From a virus: DNA of 50,460 bases. The notes beneath the pieces are model-generated. The model saw nothing but the letters and a program-made list of their open reading frames with translations, had not been told where the DNA came from and searched no databases. The stretch covers positions 1 to 50,460 of IMG/VR virus record IMGVR_UViG_3300042090_000439; one strand, 5' to 3'. Shown here in pieces: positions 30,684-39,371 of this stretch. Position 1 is the stretch's first letter; every line of letters starts with the position of its first letter. The position numbers and the translations under genes are program-made.

Positions 30684-31574
30684 ATGGGAACTGATTCAGG
30701 GAATACTACCGCCAGCACCGCACAAGACACTATGAGTGGTGCCGCTGCGGGAACTGCGGTCATGCCAGGTATTGGAACGGCTGTCGGAGGAGCCATTGGC
30801 CTAGTCGGTGGGCTCATGTCTGGGAATAAAGCCAAGGAATATGAGAACCAACAGGCAGCGGCTTTAAAGGCAGATACGATTGCCAGGCAGACGTATCTTG
30901 GACAACAGAACAATTTGTATGGCCCCATTCAGCAGAATCTTGCCGAGGAGGAAGCGAACCCAACCCCGCTTAACTATGGGGCCAACCTTGGCCAGATCAA
31001 CCAGCAGACCCAAGCTGGAGAACAACGTTTAAACGGAATGATGGCTAAGACCGGGATGACCGGATCTGGGCTACAGGCGGCTGGTCAACAGGGTTTGGAG
31101 ATGGGTAGGGTAGGTGAACTATCCAGCGCCTTCAATACAGGACTCCAGGCCAGGACTAAATTGGGAATAGGCTTGCTGCAAAACTATAATCCCTTGGGCA
31201 ACGCCCAGTTCGGGCAGGGTGCGCTCGGTGCCCAGATGAAGTTTGGGGCCGGGGAGCAAGGACTTTACAACACTGGGATGGAACAGGGGATGACAGGCTT
31301 CGGGAAAGGGCTGGCCGGTGTCTTAAATGGCATCCACCCTAATCAGAACCCTGGGATGCCGGAATTGGATAGTCTTCAGCTTAATAACAACGCTGGTCTT
31401 CCTGGCGGGCAGATGGGAGCGGATATTGGTGGCCTTAACCTCTCGGCTACACAAACAGCTTTCCCCCAGGGATGGGATATGACCCAGACGGGCACCGCCG
31501 ACATGTCTGGGCTATCTGACTTATCATCTTCTACCTCGGATTTGTCCAGCCTTGATGCATTTGGGGGCTTTTAA
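30684..31574 (+). CDS. Internal ejection protein (P22 gp7-like position)
   Basis: 296 residues with Gly/Ala-rich glycine-zipper-like N-terminus (AAAGTAVMPGIGTAVGGAIG), which may insert into membranes, then Gln/Asn/Gly-rich helices (YGPIQQNLAEEEANPTPLNY, RLNGMMAKTGMTGSGLQAAG). It is the first of three co-translated internal proteins. GAGG before the ATG at 30684 sets the start. A GTTTAAAC at 31027 encodes Arg-Leu-Asn-Gly. Such proteins are stored in the head and ejected to bridge the periplasm. Confidence 0.72.
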   Translation: MGTDSGNTTASTAQDTMSGAAAGTAVMPGIGTAVGGAIGLVGGLMSGNKAKEYENQQAAALKADTIARQTYLGQQNNLYGPIQQNLAEEEANPTPLNYGANLGQINQQTQAGEQRLNGMMAKTGMTGSGLQAAGQQGLEMGRVGELSSAFNTGLQARTKLGIGLLQNYNPLGNAQFGQGALGAQMKFGAGEQGLYNTGMEQGMTGFGKGLAGVLNGIHPNQNPGMPELDSLQLNNNAGLPGGQMGADIGGLNLSATQTAFPQGWDMTQTGTADMSGLSDLSSSTSDLSSLDAFGGF

Positions 31575-33157
31575 TGAATGGGTTGAACCTATCCGCGATG
31601 GGATCCAGCTTGGCAAACCTGCCTGAAAATATGGCAGGGCTCCAACTTGCCCAGGCCAAAGCATCCCTGGGGCAGAGCCAAGCGGCGGAAGAAGCCAATA
31701 AGGTCCAAGGTGGTCTTGCTTTGAACCGTGGCCTAGCCGAACAAATGGCTGGGCGCGAACCGACTACGGACCCTTTCGAGCAACTCGACCAGCAGGCCCA
31801 AGCCCACTCCCAGAACGCTCAGCAACTTGCCCAACAGGGGTTTGGTGATCGTGCCCAATCGGAGCAGCAAGCAGCCCAGCAGGCCCAGGCCCAGAAGCGA
31901 CAGCTTGCCTTAAGTCGAGCAGCGATGGCCTCTCGTTCTGGAAATTATGATGCTTTGAAAGATATTGCCCCTCATATGGGTATCCAGGGTGTCGAACAAG
32001 TCCAATATGACCCCAAAACGGATGCCGTTAAACTCATGGACAAGGATGGTAATGTTGTAGGGGGTATGCCCAAGGAGACTCTGGATACTCTTGATCTTAC
32101 TCCAGAACAACGTGCCAATATGGAATGGCATAAGTTCAGTGCATCTATGATGGCTGGTAGTAGAGAAAAGGTTGCTACTATTAATGCAGGTGCAAAAGAA
32201 AATGTGGAAAAACTCAAGGAAACAATGCCCAAAGAGGTTATTGGACAACTGCAGCATGAAGTGGCACAGGGGATTATATCCCAAGACGAAGCTGACCGTA
32301 GGATCAAGTTTTTGGATACCATTAAGCAAAATGGGAGCATGGCTATGATGATGATGCAAATGCCAACTGGTCTTGGTCCTCCCGATCTCCCCCCTGATCC
32401 GCTGCGTCCCTGGAGAAGCACAAGTAAGTTCCAGCAACTCATCCAAAAAGAGCCCAACTATGCCAACGCCGTGGACCAATTCATGAATGGGGATTACCCG
32501 ACCAGTAGTGGTCGTGGGGTGATGGTTGACAAGAAAGTCATGCAACTTGCTTCCCAGATCGACCCCAATGTCACAGCGCGAGATTATGTGATTAAACAGA
32601 AGGCGTTGCAAGATCCCCAAATTATTGCGGCAAATGCAGCTCTAAACCATGTAAATGATTTTATGGGTGCATTGAGCAAGTTCGACAACAAAACGCAATC
32701 AGATATCTTGAACCACAGTTGGAACTGGTTGAGCCAGCATAGCAAGGGCAACGAAGCCCTTGGGGAACTATATACCACCGGATTGTCTTTGTCTGAAGAA
32801 TATGGGAAAGCCCTTGGTGCCGGACAGAACGTAACGGGGGACATGAAACGCGAAGCCGTGTTTAACCCTGATGCCCCTATAAAGGTTGCAACCTCAAAGC
32901 TCCATGCTGTAGGGAATCTGATAGATAAAACTATTGCGGCCAAGGAAAACGTCCTGAACCGCAGCAACCCAAAACGTATTCCCCTTAACCTTTTGGACCC
33001 ATCTTCCCAGGAAGTCCTGGGGAAACTTGGGATTTCCCATACTCCTGGGAATCGTGGCTCGGTTGGTGCATCTCCTGCCCCTACCCCGGCTTCCCCGCAA
33101 CCTAGTTCTGGGGGGGCCATGTCTCTTGATCAATACCTGAAATCGAAGGGGTTCTAG
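31574..33157 (+). CDS. Internal ejection protein
   Basis: 527 residues, helical and Gln/Ala-rich: LGQSQAAEEANKVQGGLALN, QAHSQNAQQLAQQGFGDRAQ, AQKRQLALSRAAMASRSGN. A mixed central part and a Pro/Ala tail (PAPTPASPQPSSGG) follow, ending SLDQYLKSKGF. It starts inside the TAATG of the previous gene. Its location between two other internal proteins and its composition match the second of the three podoviral ejection proteins that enter the host envelope before DNA. Confidence 0.7.
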   Translation: MNGLNLSAMGSSLANLPENMAGLQLAQAKASLGQSQAAEEANKVQGGLALNRGLAEQMAGREPTTDPFEQLDQQAQAHSQNAQQLAQQGFGDRAQSEQQAAQQAQAQKRQLALSRAAMASRSGNYDALKDIAPHMGIQGVEQVQYDPKTDAVKLMDKDGNVVGGMPKETLDTLDLTPEQRANMEWHKFSASMMAGSREKVATINAGAKENVEKLKETMPKEVIGQLQHEVAQGIISQDEADRRIKFLDTIKQNGSMAMMMMQMPTGLGPPDLPPDPLRPWRSTSKFQQLIQKEPNYANAVDQFMNGDYPTSSGRGVMVDKKVMQLASQIDPNVTARDYVIKQKALQDPQIIAANAALNHVNDFMGALSKFDNKTQSDILNHSWNWLSQHSKGNEALGELYTTGLSLSEEYGKALGAGQNVTGDMKREAVFNPDAPIKVATSKLHAVGNLIDKTIAAKENVLNRSNPKRIPLNLLDPSSQEVLGKLGISHTPGNRGSVGASPAPTPASPQPSSGGAMSLDQYLKSKGF

Positions 33158-33158
33158 T

Positions 33159-35654
33159 ATGCCGCAAGTCCAAATGCCAGATGGTGCCGTTGTCGATATA
33201 CCAGATACCTTGACCCCGGAATTGGCAGCGAGATTGTCTGCCATGCGGAACGCTCACGCCCCACAGGCTGCCCAGGCGCAGCCCCAGACTCAAACGGGGA
33301 GGGACAACTATAGTGACGTAGGGGCCGCCCATCCCACCCCACAGCAAGCATCTGCCGGATCCCAGGCCGCTTCCATGAGCCCTGGTGGCTTCAATAACTA
33401 CATCCCCCCAGAAGATAGACAAGCCAAATCGGATTTCTGGTCTGGGGGTGGGAATAACCTTGCCTTGGCCCATCGCAATTTTCAGCGCCCACTGGAGGGC
33501 ATTTGGACTCATGGAGAGAATGCGCTTCATGCCATGGGCCTGATGAGTGATAAGGCTTATGCCAGGGAATCGGCACGGAATAAGGCTATCGCAGATGAAA
33601 CGAAACAGATGGAAAGCCGGGTATCTCATCCCGTTGTGAACCAGCTCGCCGCAAACCCATTGAATTTTGTCATGCCTGGTGCAGGAATCGAGGCGAGCGT
33701 GGGGACTAAGGTGGGCATGGGGGCGTTAACCGGGGCTGCCTTCTCTGGATTAGACCCAGACTCCACGCCCCTTTCTACCGCCACCGGAGCGATTTTGGGT
33801 ATTGCTGCTGTCCCAGCCGCGAAATTGGTTGGCTGGGTAGGGGCAAAAGCGGCTTCTGTTATCGCAGAGAAATTCCCAACTTTGGCTGAAAAACTAGGGA
33901 TTGGGACCAGGATCAAACTGCAATATGCTGGGGCACAAGAGTTGAAGGGAGAATTAGACCAAGCGGGGATTCCATCTGCCACTTGGGCCGATGTCACGGG
34001 TGATCCCGTATTGAAGGCCCAGCAAGAACAGATGGCAATGCATAACCCAAAAATGCAAGCTAATCGCTTACAAGTTAATCAGGAAGCATTAGACCATGTG
34101 AAACTGGTTGTCAATGACCTTAAATCAACTGCCATGAATGAAGGGTGGGGTGACTTGGCTTCACTCCAGAAGGCGGCAGAGGGTCAAGGGAAACGGGCAG
34201 CGAAAGCGAATGCCATCCTGACTGCTATCAATAACTCTGGAGATGATTGGAAGAAGATTGTTCAGAATGGCGGGAATCTTTCCCTGTTCATGGACAAATT
34301 GACCGCAGATGCCAAGTTCGATTTGGCGGAAGCGGCAGCGAATCCTCTGGGGAGAGTCCTAGCAACTCATCTCAAGGAAGCTTTGGAAGATGCAGTTGGC
34401 CCTGTGGGAGCGGAACGGGGCGGGGCTATTGGAAGTAATTCCGCTGAGGCCGGGGGGAAGGGACATTCTCTTCTCCAGAAAATCCAACTAGGGGTAGAAG
34501 GGAAGCCTGCTCCTCCCATTATTGGGGGAAACGGGCCTTTAGGGATTGTCCCTGAAGCTCCTGGTGCCCCCCAGTTACTTGGGACCGAGACGAAGGCCCC
34601 ATTGGTAGGTGGGAAAAACCAGCCTATCAATCTCGGCCCAGAACAACCTGCCCCGCAGGGCCATGGGCTTGGGGGTTTGCTTGGTCCTGAAGACCCAGCC
34701 GCTCAACCCCCGCCCACTTCCTTCACGGCTAGGGGCGGCGTTTCTGCCCCCCCTGCGGCCCCAGCCCCATCGATGCCGACCGGGGGCACGGGTGGAATTC
34801 GGCCTACCCAAGACATGACTTTCGGAGGGCTGCGTAGACTCCGGAGTTCTATCAATGATGAAATTGCAAGAGCGATGAAGGGGACAGTGGTTGGTGGCCA
34901 GAAAGGGCTTTCTGCTGCCGAACTGACCCAGTTGCAGCGAGTTTCAGAGGCTATCGAGCATGACCTACAGGATTTTGCTGAAACCCATCCTGAAGTTGGC
35001 AAGCTCTACAATGATGCAAGTTCCTTCTATAAACAAAAGGTAGTTCCTTTCAAGGATGATGCGTTTGGTAAGGCCCTGGCCGATACCGATCCTACGGCTG
35101 CCGCCAAGCTTTTTGGGACTAAAGACCCTGCTGAACAACAAAGGTTCTTTAACTTATTGCCTCCCAAGAGCCAGAAGGCTGTGCGCTGGGGACTTATGCA
35201 AAATGCCCTGGATGCTGGGGACGTGACCCAGGCCGGGGTGATGGGCCGGACCTTCAATAGCAGCGCCGTGGCTAAAGTATTGGAAGGCTATCATCATAAT
35301 GGGACCATGGGGGTTGCTTTCCCAGGGGGGGAGGATAGCCGGGTAGCCTTGGGGATGGCCAAAATCCTGCGCACTGTTGCAAACTCGGATAGTGCCAGGG
35401 CGGCGGCTCCTAACTCTATTGCGGCGGCAGAACTGGCCAGGACTCATCCGACCATGCTGGGACTTGCTGCCAAGGCTTACGATTGGGCCACGCGAGATAA
35501 CTTGTTTAAACTCATGACTGAGCCAAAGGGGCGGATCTTGATGCAGCGGGCCAATGGCCTATCTCCGGCATCAAAAGAATACATCAATATCATACAGAAC
35601 CAGATTCCAAAGATGTTGGGTGTTGGCTCAACTAAGCTGATGGGAGAACAATAA
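33159..35654 (+). CDS. Large internal ejection protein
   Basis: 831 residues. The N-terminus MPQVQMPDGAVVDIPDTLTP is the short domain seen at the start of many large phage internal virion proteins. A proline/glutamine linker, a hydrophobic stretch (GAILGIAAVPAAKLVGWVGA), long helices and a proline-rich linker (GPEQPAPQGHGLGGLLGPED) come next, and a helical C-terminus (TGGIRPTQDMTFGGLRRLRS; IEHDLQDFAETHPEVG) closes it. It is expected to travel from the head into the cell envelope with DNA. No lysozyme or transglycosylase motif is visible. One GTTTAAAC (35504) encodes Leu-Phe-Lys-Leu. Confidence 0.72.
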   Translation: MPQVQMPDGAVVDIPDTLTPELAARLSAMRNAHAPQAAQAQPQTQTGRDNYSDVGAAHPTPQQASAGSQAASMSPGGFNNYIPPEDRQAKSDFWSGGGNNLALAHRNFQRPLEGIWTHGENALHAMGLMSDKAYARESARNKAIADETKQMESRVSHPVVNQLAANPLNFVMPGAGIEASVGTKVGMGALTGAAFSGLDPDSTPLSTATGAILGIAAVPAAKLVGWVGAKAASVIAEKFPTLAEKLGIGTRIKLQYAGAQELKGELDQAGIPSATWADVTGDPVLKAQQEQMAMHNPKMQANRLQVNQEALDHVKLVVNDLKSTAMNEGWGDLASLQKAAEGQGKRAAKANAILTAINNSGDDWKKIVQNGGNLSLFMDKLTADAKFDLAEAAANPLGRVLATHLKEALEDAVGPVGAERGGAIGSNSAEAGGKGHSLLQKIQLGVEGKPAPPIIGGNGPLGIVPEAPGAPQLLGTETKAPLVGGKNQPINLGPEQPAPQGHGLGGLLGPEDPAAQPPPTSFTARGGVSAPPAAPAPSMPTGGTGGIRPTQDMTFGGLRRLRSSINDEIARAMKGTVVGGQKGLSAAELTQLQRVSEAIEHDLQDFAETHPEVGKLYNDASSFYKQKVVPFKDDAFGKALADTDPTAAAKLFGTKDPAEQQRFFNLLPPKSQKAVRWGLMQNALDAGDVTQAGVMGRTFNSSAVAKVLEGYHHNGTMGVAFPGGEDSRVALGMAKILRTVANSDSARAAAPNSIAAAELARTHPTMLGLAAKAYDWATRDNLFKLMTEPKGRILMQRANGLSPASKEYINIIQNQIPKMLGVGSTKLMGEQ

Positions 35655-35893
35655 TGAGCGTTTACACGCAGTTCAACCAGCAACGTGAGATCCAGATCAA
35701 GAATACCTTTGATGCCAAGATGCACAAGATTGACAAGTTGAAGACTCATGCTCCAACGGACCCCGGAGGGGAAGCCCAGGCTAGGGCCGAGCGTCATCGT
35801 CTGCGGGTTGCTGCCGCTGAAGAGTTCTGTGATGCCCGCAGAATTCTCCACAAAGTATATGGGCTATATCAGGAGAAGCCCGATGGTAAATAA
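35654..35893 (+). CDS. Small helical hypothetical protein
   Basis: 79 residues: QFNQQREIQIKNTFDAKMHK, then a long basic/acidic helix AEEFCDARRILHKVYGLYQ. It starts in the TAATG of the large ejection protein and overlaps the next gene by 11 bases. It may be a minor virion or assembly protein; no family is recognised. Confidence 0.7.
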   Translation: MSVYTQFNQQREIQIKNTFDAKMHKIDKLKTHAPTDPGGEAQARAERHRLRVAAAEEFCDARRILHKVYGLYQEKPDGK

Positions 35894-36200
35894 CAACCCA
35901 GGCAGCATCTACCCTCAGTTCCTCCAGATGCGAAAGAATTCCTTCCGCCATGCAACCAGCAAGGCCATGATCCCTGGTGGGGCCAAAGCCAAGTCCAAAA
36001 AACAAATCCAGAGTGATACCCCCGATCCGGATGCTGTGGATGAACAAACGGCTCAGGCCAAGACGCTTCGCAAGATGGGCAACAATGCCTATAAGAGCGA
36101 CTTGGACCAGCTCACCAATGCTTATTCCAGTTTCGATTCGGGGGATAGTGGGACTTTTGGGGCTGGCGGTGGTAAAGGCGGTCAGTTTGGGGGGAAGTGA
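35883..36200 (+). CDS. Small hypothetical virion-module protein
   Basis: 105 residues from an ATG seven bases after AGGAG. It contains YPQFLQMRKNSFRHATSKAM and ends with a Gly-rich stretch (GTFGAGGGKGGQFGGK). The ends overlap both neighbours. The basic, Gly-rich nature may allow nucleic-acid or membrane contact, but this is only inference. Confidence 0.7.
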   Translation: MVNNNPGSIYPQFLQMRKNSFRHATSKAMIPGGAKAKSKKQIQSDTPDPDAVDEQTAQAKTLRKMGNNAYKSDLDQLTNAYSSFDSGDSGTFGAGGGKGGQFGGK

Positions 36201-36361
36201 TGCCATATCGAAGCTTGGCTCAGGAAGGGTACTTTCATACTCATAAAAAGCAACTATCTGCGCAAGGGGTGGATATTGCCGAGTGGGACGCCGCGACGAA
36301 AGGTAAGCATCTTCCTAATAGGGTAAAGCCAAAGAAAGCCACTAAAAAGAAAGGTAAGTGA
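36200..36361 (+). CDS. Lys-rich small protein
   Basis: 53 residues, MPYRSLAQEGYFHTHKKQLS at the start and a strongly basic end (RVKPKKATKKKGK). TGATG overlaps link it to both neighbours. Similar short Lys-tailed proteins lie before lysis genes in many podoviruses, with no known role. Confidence 0.65.
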   Translation: MPYRSLAQEGYFHTHKKQLSAQGVDIAEWDAATKGKHLPNRVKPKKATKKKGK

Positions 36362-36597
36362 TGACACTTTATGATCGAAGAAATGAAAATGAAGATTGGC
36401 CATCTTACCAGCGGCTTGTCTTGGACAAACTCGAAGGGCTAGAAAAAGATGTTAAATTCCTTACTACTGAGGTAACCACACTTAGGGTAGATATGGCTAC
36501 CCAAAAGACCAAGATATCATTGATTGGGGCTGTGGCTGGATTGATATCCGCTTTTTGTGCCCAAATCGTTTGGCATATACTTAGGGGATTGCGATGA
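36361..36597 (+). CDS. XhlA-like holin-associated membrane protein
   Basis: 78 residues. An N-terminal coiled coil (YQRLVLDKLEGLEKDVKFLT, TEVTTLRVDMATQKTK) is followed by one membrane segment ISLIGAVAGLISAFCAQIVW and a short basic tail. This is the layout of haemolysin XhlA-type and some class III holins. It overlaps the predicted murein enzyme gene by four bases, as usual in lysis cassettes. Confidence 0.72.
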   Translation: MTLYDRRNENEDWPSYQRLVLDKLEGLEKDVKFLTTEVTTLRVDMATQKTKISLIGAVAGLISAFCAQIVWHILRGLR

Positions 36598-36977
36598 TGA
36601 CATACAGTATTTCTACCAGAACGCTCACGATGCCAGACGGGACAACCTATCTTGGCCATTCGGGGCACGGCATTGGCTTAAACAACCCTAATGCTGTGGA
36701 TTTGGTCGGGGTTGGCCCGTTGCCTCCGGCTATCTATAGCCTTGGACCTTGGCAGGACAGTAAAGATTACGGCCCTGGGGATGCCCGACTTGGCCCCCTG
36801 GTGTCCCGGCTCACCCCGGAACCTGGGAGCGATATGATGGGGCGCAGCGGATTTTTCTTCCATGGGGGGAATGGTACTAACCCTCCTACTGACTCAGATG
36901 GGTGTATCGTCCTGCAACATGATGACAGACAAGCCGTTTGTGACAGTGGCGAAACTCAGGTAACGGTAATCCTATAA
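36594..36977 (+). CDS. DUF2778/Tlde1-like murein enzyme, candidate endolysin
   Basis: 127 residues. SGHGIGLNNPN, GVGPLPPAIYSL, LGPLVSRLTPEPG and GRSGFFFHGGN...SDGCIVL match the L,D-transpeptidase-like DUF2778 fold. The His in FFFHGGN and the Cys in SDGC are the catalytic pair. Known Tlde1 enzymes of this type act on tetrapeptide cross-links of peptidoglycan. There is no signal peptide, so export needs the holin. Its location after the XhlA-like gene argues that this is the phage lysin, an unusual class for that task. Confidence 0.75.
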   Translation: MMTYSISTRTLTMPDGTTYLGHSGHGIGLNNPNAVDLVGVGPLPPAIYSLGPWQDSKDYGPGDARLGPLVSRLTPEPGSDMMGRSGFFFHGGNGTNPPTDSDGCIVLQHDDRQAVCDSGETQVTVIL

Positions 36978-36986
36978 GGAGTCAAC

Positions 36987-37877
36987 ATGACCGTCTCCCT
37001 TGCGCCATCTCCCGCATTGATCGGAGACATCTCTGCCAACACCTTCTCTCCTACTTTTCAACGCTATCTTAATGCGGGTCTAACCTATTCAAAGCGCGTT
37101 ACGGGGCGCAACCCGGCCATTGGCACATCCATGTCGGACGTATGGGGTTACCCTAGCACAACCCATGGAGCCACTCAACTCATCCGGACGCTGCCAACCG
37201 TTGGATTTACGTTAGCCGTATGTTCGGATTCTGCTGCTGATACGGGGGCCGGGACTGGGGCAAGGACCGTCCTGGTGCAATACCTGGATACTAATGGCCT
37301 ACCTTGGGTTGCTACCTATACCCTAAATGGGCAGACGGCTGTAACGGTTGCCACCAGTATTACCGCTGGGTTTTTGCCTGGGTCTGGCGCAGGCGGCACG
37401 GTATCCAATGCCCTTAGCATAAATGATATGGTTGTTCTCACGGCTGGATCTGGACTCGCCAATGCAGGGAATATCTATGTATTTGATAGTTCAAGCACTG
37501 TGACGGCAGGTGTTCCACAAACAACCACCAAGGTATTTGCTTGCGCCATGGCTGGAGACAATACGAATGCTACAGCGGCATATACTATCCCATCAGGGTA
37601 TCTAGGTGCCTTGACTATGGGAATTACAGGGTTACAAACGGTTGGCACGAGTAACGTATTTGGTAAAATGATCCTCCAAATTGATAATAACGGTAACCAA
37701 GTTTTTGTTAGCACACCAATCAACAATGTTGCTTGCAATTGTGCACCATCCGTTGTTCAGCAGAATCTTGTCTCTATTCTTCCCGGATTGACTAATTTCC
37801 GTATTCAAGTCCAGACTGGTGCTACGGGGGCAGAAGCCGTGGCTGTGTTTAACCTGCTCCTTTGGCCAGCTGTATAG
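36987..37877 (+). CDS. Beta-rich structural protein
   Basis: 296 residues, Thr/Ala/Gly/Val-rich throughout (GARTVLVQYLDTNGLPWVAT, NIYVFDSSSTVTAGVPQTTT, NFRIQVQTGATGAEAVAVFN). AGGAG five bases upstream marks the start. It resembles the trimeric beta-rich fibre or decoration proteins of phage heads and tails. It sits within the lysis region, which is unusual but known for late accessory virion genes. No family is recognised. Confidence 0.65.
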   Translation: MTVSLAPSPALIGDISANTFSPTFQRYLNAGLTYSKRVTGRNPAIGTSMSDVWGYPSTTHGATQLIRTLPTVGFTLAVCSDSAADTGAGTGARTVLVQYLDTNGLPWVATYTLNGQTAVTVATSITAGFLPGSGAGGTVSNALSINDMVVLTAGSGLANAGNIYVFDSSSTVTAGVPQTTTKVFACAMAGDNTNATAAYTIPSGYLGALTMGITGLQTVGTSNVFGKMILQIDNNGNQVFVSTPINNVACNCAPSVVQQNLVSILPGLTNFRIQVQTGATGAEAVAVFNLLLWPAV

Positions 37878-37944
37878 GGTTATGCAACTCAGTGTGTGCG
37901 ATATGCAATCCATATGGATACGATCTTCCAGGAGGAGATGATTT

Positions 37945-38181
37945 ATGTGGCCAATCATCTGGAACATGGCCAAGCGATTTGGTGGTGGCTTCGTCGCCAT
38001 GGGCGATGCTACCAATCAAATCATGGAGTCAAGGCTATGGGCATTCAATGCCTACGTGGCCTTGGGACTCGGAATGATTTTGATGGAATTCATATGGACA
38101 AAGAAAATCAATACGACCGCTTTGGGGATTATGGGAACCGCTTGTGCCTTGACCACTTTTTCAATACCTAAAAATAATTAA
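37945..38181 (+). CDS. Small membrane protein, candidate holin
   Basis: 78 residues with two hydrophobic segments, LWAFNAYVALGLGMILMEFI and ALGIMGTACALTTFSI, preceded by a short basic amphipathic helix. GGAGGAG precedes the ATG. It is the last rightward gene, just after the lysin and a virion protein; a holin or lysis regulator is most likely. Confidence 0.65.
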   Translation: MWPIIWNMAKRFGGGFVAMGDATNQIMESRLWAFNAYVALGLGMILMEFIWTKKINTTALGIMGTACALTTFSIPKNN

Positions 38182-38199
38182 CGCCCCGGAATTGGCGTT
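38170..38199 (-). terminator. Terminator in the convergent gap
   Basis: Minus strand: AACGCC-AATTCCGG-GGCGTT followed by AATTATTTT. The stem overlaps the stop of the rightward gene. It ends leftward transcription from the right arm; the plus strand has no T run. Confidence 0.6.
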
Positions 38200-38244
38200 C
38201 CGAGGCGTATAGGACTTGTTGAACCCTTTAAATAAAAAAATAAA

Positions 38245-38538
38245 TTATTCTCTTGCCTTTCGGTCGGCCTCTAGTCTCGCCGCTTCATTTTCTGCTTCCC
38301 CATAATATTCATCAAGTTCTGGGGTAGCCTCTGCCCATTTATCGGCCATCGGATTACCCTGGATCTGCCGAATTCGGGAATCTACGATAACTGCCCGGCC
38401 CTCCTGGCGGGTACGGGTAAGGATATTGGCTAGGGAACCTTCAACCACTTGCCGGTTTCCGTAGCCCTTGCCGGTATCAATGCGCTGTGTATTTAAACAG
38501 GATACCGTGCCAGGATGGGTGGGAAATATCTTAGCCAT
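38245..38538 (-). CDS. Hypothetical protein, last gene of the leftward right arm
   Basis: 97 residues: MAKIFPTHPGTVSCLNTQRI, KGYGNRQVVEGSLANIL, then an acidic helical end (WAEATPELDEYYGEAENEAA). The start codon overlaps the stop of the next upstream gene. The Tyr/Asn-rich turn and charged tail give no clear family. Possibly virion-associated. Confidence 0.7.
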   Translation of the reverse strand: MAKIFPTHPGTVSCLNTQRIDTGKGYGNRQVVEGSLANILTRTRQEGRAVIVDSRIRQIQGNPMADKWAEATPELDEYYGEAENEAARLEADRKARE

Positions 38539-38717
38539 TAGTGCATCTTCTTCAGTGTCTCTGCCAAGCGAGCCCGTTTGCCAAGCTTCCCTGGCTTCTT
38601 GGCCGCTGCTTCAAGCTTCTTTTCAGGGATCTTCTTGCCAGCAGGAACGCCCATCTCTTTATGCAGCGCACCCTTGTTCTTGATTGCTCCCTGAATCCAC
38701 TTCTTCTTCTCAGCCAT
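38538..38717 (-). CDS. Lys-rich small protein
   Basis: 59 residues starting MAEKKKWIQGAIKNKGALHK, which matches short Lys/Ala-rich phage proteins beginning with an xKWIQxAI element. TAATG with the upstream gene shows coupling. It is highly basic (about a quarter Lys), so nucleic-acid contact is plausible. Function unknown. Confidence 0.75.
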   Translation of the reverse strand: MAEKKKWIQGAIKNKGALHKEMGVPAGKKIPEKKLEAAAKKPGKLGKRARLAETLKKMH

Positions 38718-38923
38718 TACTTGGCCCCACACTTCTTGCATCCACTTTTCATCCCTGGATGGGTTTTGCCATCTTTCCCTTTGTGGGTTTTCTTGACTTC
38801 CTTCTCTGCCTTCTTTGTCTTGGCCACTTCCTTCTCCTCATGATGGAGGTAGGCTTTGTTGCCTTCCTTCTGGAACTTTTTTTCTTTCTTTTCGTAAGCC
38901 TTGTCTTCCTTGAACTTGACCAT
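38717..38923 (-). CDS. Lys-rich small protein with C-terminal Cys pair
   Basis: 68 residues. Long Lys/Glu runs (FKEDKAYEKKEKKFQKEGNK) lead to a tail GMKSGCKKCGAK. GGAGGG fits the second of two ATGs better. It lies directly after a promoter with a GTTTAAAC in the spacer. The CxxC tail may bind zinc with a partner. Function unknown. Confidence 0.72.
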   Translation of the reverse strand: MVKFKEDKAYEKKEKKFQKEGNKAYLHHEEKEVAKTKKAEKEVKKTHKGKDGKTHPGMKSGCKKCGAK

Positions 38924-38955
38924 CATCCCTCCGTTACGCTCATGCGTACAATGAA

Positions 38956-38984
38956 ATGATAGAGTTTAAACGGAGTTAGCGCAA
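38956..38984 (-). promoter_or_regulatory. Promoter with GTTTAAAC in the spacer
   Basis: Minus strand: -35 TTGCGC (38979-38984), 17-base spacer containing GTTTAAAC (38964-38971), -10 TATCAT (38956-38961). The octamer ends two bases before the -10, a natural position for a repressor or activator site. Confidence 0.55.
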
Positions 38985-39263
38985 GTGTTCAATCACCCCT
39001 TGAGCATCTGGCTTCCCCCAAACCCTCGTTTTATTGATTTCAAGCTTCCTCTCGGCTGCCTCCAAAAGGTCGAATCCAGCTCGGTGGGCTCTCCCCATAA
39101 GCAAGATCAGTAGATCGGCACACTCTTCTTCGATGGCTGCTGGAGTTTTAGCCTCGAAAAGTTCCTGCATCTCTTTGGCCATATGTGCTTGCAACCCACT
39201 AATGTTTTGGGATCTGCCGAAAGTAGCGTCTTGCCATGTCCCGATACGTTGTTGAAGATTCAT
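38976..39263 (-). CDS. MazG-like/DUF550 nucleotide pyrophosphohydrolase
   Basis: 95 residues. AKEMQELFEA, EEECADLLILLMGRAHRAG and the tail NKTRVWGKPDAQGVIEHLR match the DUF550/MazG-like group, in which two Glu-rich helices bind Mg and nucleoside triphosphate. Phage MazG proteins lower alarmone or modify dNTP pools. GGAG precedes the ATG, which lies 12 bases after the tRNA-Thr. Confidence 0.8.
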   Translation of the reverse strand: MNLQQRIGTWQDATFGRSQNISGLQAHMAKEMQELFEAKTPAAIEEECADLLILLMGRAHRAGFDLLEAAERKLEINKTRVWGKPDAQGVIEHLR

Positions 39264-39275
39264 GTATACTCCAAT

Positions 39276-39351
39276 TGGAGCCGCAACAGGGATTCAAACC
39301 CTGGACCTAATGCTTACGAGGCACTTGCTCTGATCACTGAGTTATTGCGGC
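39276..39351 (-). tRNA. tRNA-Thr(CGT)
   Basis: Acceptor stem GCCGCAA/TTGCGGC pairs fully, followed by T8-A9, D stem with three good pairs, anticodon stem AGTGC/GCATT with loop CTCGTAA (anticodon CGT), variable AGGTC, T arm CAGGG-TTTGAAT-CCCTG, discriminator T and encoded CCA. It reads ACG (Thr) codons. The CCA continues into the palindrome CTCCAATTGGAG, which also supplies the ribosome site of the MazG-like gene. Confidence 0.93.
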
Positions 39352-39371
39352 AGACTGGTTGGTTAATGACC

